Positions 5,376-5,393 of a DNA stretch of 5,393 nt are shown piece by piece. The position numbers and the translations under genes are program-made. The first letter of the stretch is position 1, and each line of letters opens with the position of its first letter. Origin of the DNA: JBFXAN01 sp050184225. Lineage in GTDB: Bacteria; Chloroflexota; Dehalococcoidia; CAUJGQ01. The notes beneath the pieces are model-generated. The model did no database searches, had not been told where the DNA came from, and saw only the letters and a program-made list of their open reading frames with translations. The stretch lies in assembly GCA_050184225.1 (NCBI GenBank), contig JBFXAN010000277.1, forward strand, positions 1 to 5,393, written 5' to 3'.

Positions 5376-5393
5376 AGATCGGAAGAGCACACG
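5376..5393. other. Illumina TruSeq adapter remnant (sequencing artefact)
   Basis: AGATCGGAAGAGCACACG is identical to the first 18 bases of the Illumina TruSeq index adapter. It sits exactly at the contig end, where an untrimmed short-insert read would leave it. By chance it continues the dehydrogenase frame and supplies a GTG at 5390, creating a false protein start. The first A could be genomic or the A-tail added during library preparation. Confidence 0.95.

Noticed and set aside
1..5393. Search for CRISPR arrays, tRNA or rRNA genes, insertion sequences and toxin-antitoxin pairs
   Set aside because: No regularly spaced repeats, cloverleaf-like sequence, transposase motifs or terminal inverted repeats were seen; nearly all of the window is accounted for by six minus-strand genes.

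Overview
The window looks like one whole short contig from a GC-rich bacterium, probably assembled from Illumina reads. Its last 18 bases (5376-5393) match the Illumina TruSeq adapter, so genomic sequence ends at 5375. All six genes lie on the minus strand. The gene styles suggest Chloroflexota (Thermomicrobia/Sphaerobacter-like): a Tat-type lipoprotein solute-binding protein, an Uma2 nuclease, a stand-alone ECF sigma factor and a side-chain-type acyl-CoA dehydrogenase. That is inference from style; no rRNA or marker gene is present, and Actinomycetota cannot be excluded.

In the direction of transcription (right to left): (1) 5375-4776, the C-terminal half of an acyl-CoA dehydrogenase, cut by the contig end. 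(2) 4746-4141, an Uma2-family PD-(D/E)XK nuclease. (3) 4044-3460, an ECF-type sigma-70 factor. (4) 3458-2577, a methylated-DNA-cysteine methyltransferase carrying an Ada-type metal-binding domain at its C terminus, one base after the sigma gene. (5) A 173-bp gap with a large hairpin and a good sigma-70-type promoter. (6) 2403-1456 and 1456-560, the two permeases of a peptide/nickel-type ABC importer. (7) 510-1, the N-terminal third of its solute-binding lipoprotein, cut by the other contig end. The ATPase genes of the importer are not in the window.

The most interesting part is the two-gene unit 4044-2577. The sigma factor and the alkylation-repair protein appear translationally coupled. The repair protein has the order [about 65-residue helical N-terminal region]-[MGMT]-[Ada Cys4 metal site]. 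This reverses the E. coli Ada order and lacks the AraC DNA-binding domain that makes Ada a transcription activator. A plausible but untested reading is that regulation has been handed to the co-encoded sigma factor, with the Ada/MGMT protein acting as methylation sensor and perhaps as sigma regulator. The flanking importer and lipid-type dehydrogenase look like ordinary metabolic genes with no clear link to it.

Four start codons were set from Shine-Dalgarno position: GTG 2403 for the first permease, ATG 3458 for the methyltransferase, ATG 4746 for Uma2 and ATG 510 for the binding protein. No tRNA, rRNA, CRISPR array, insertion sequence or origin was seen.
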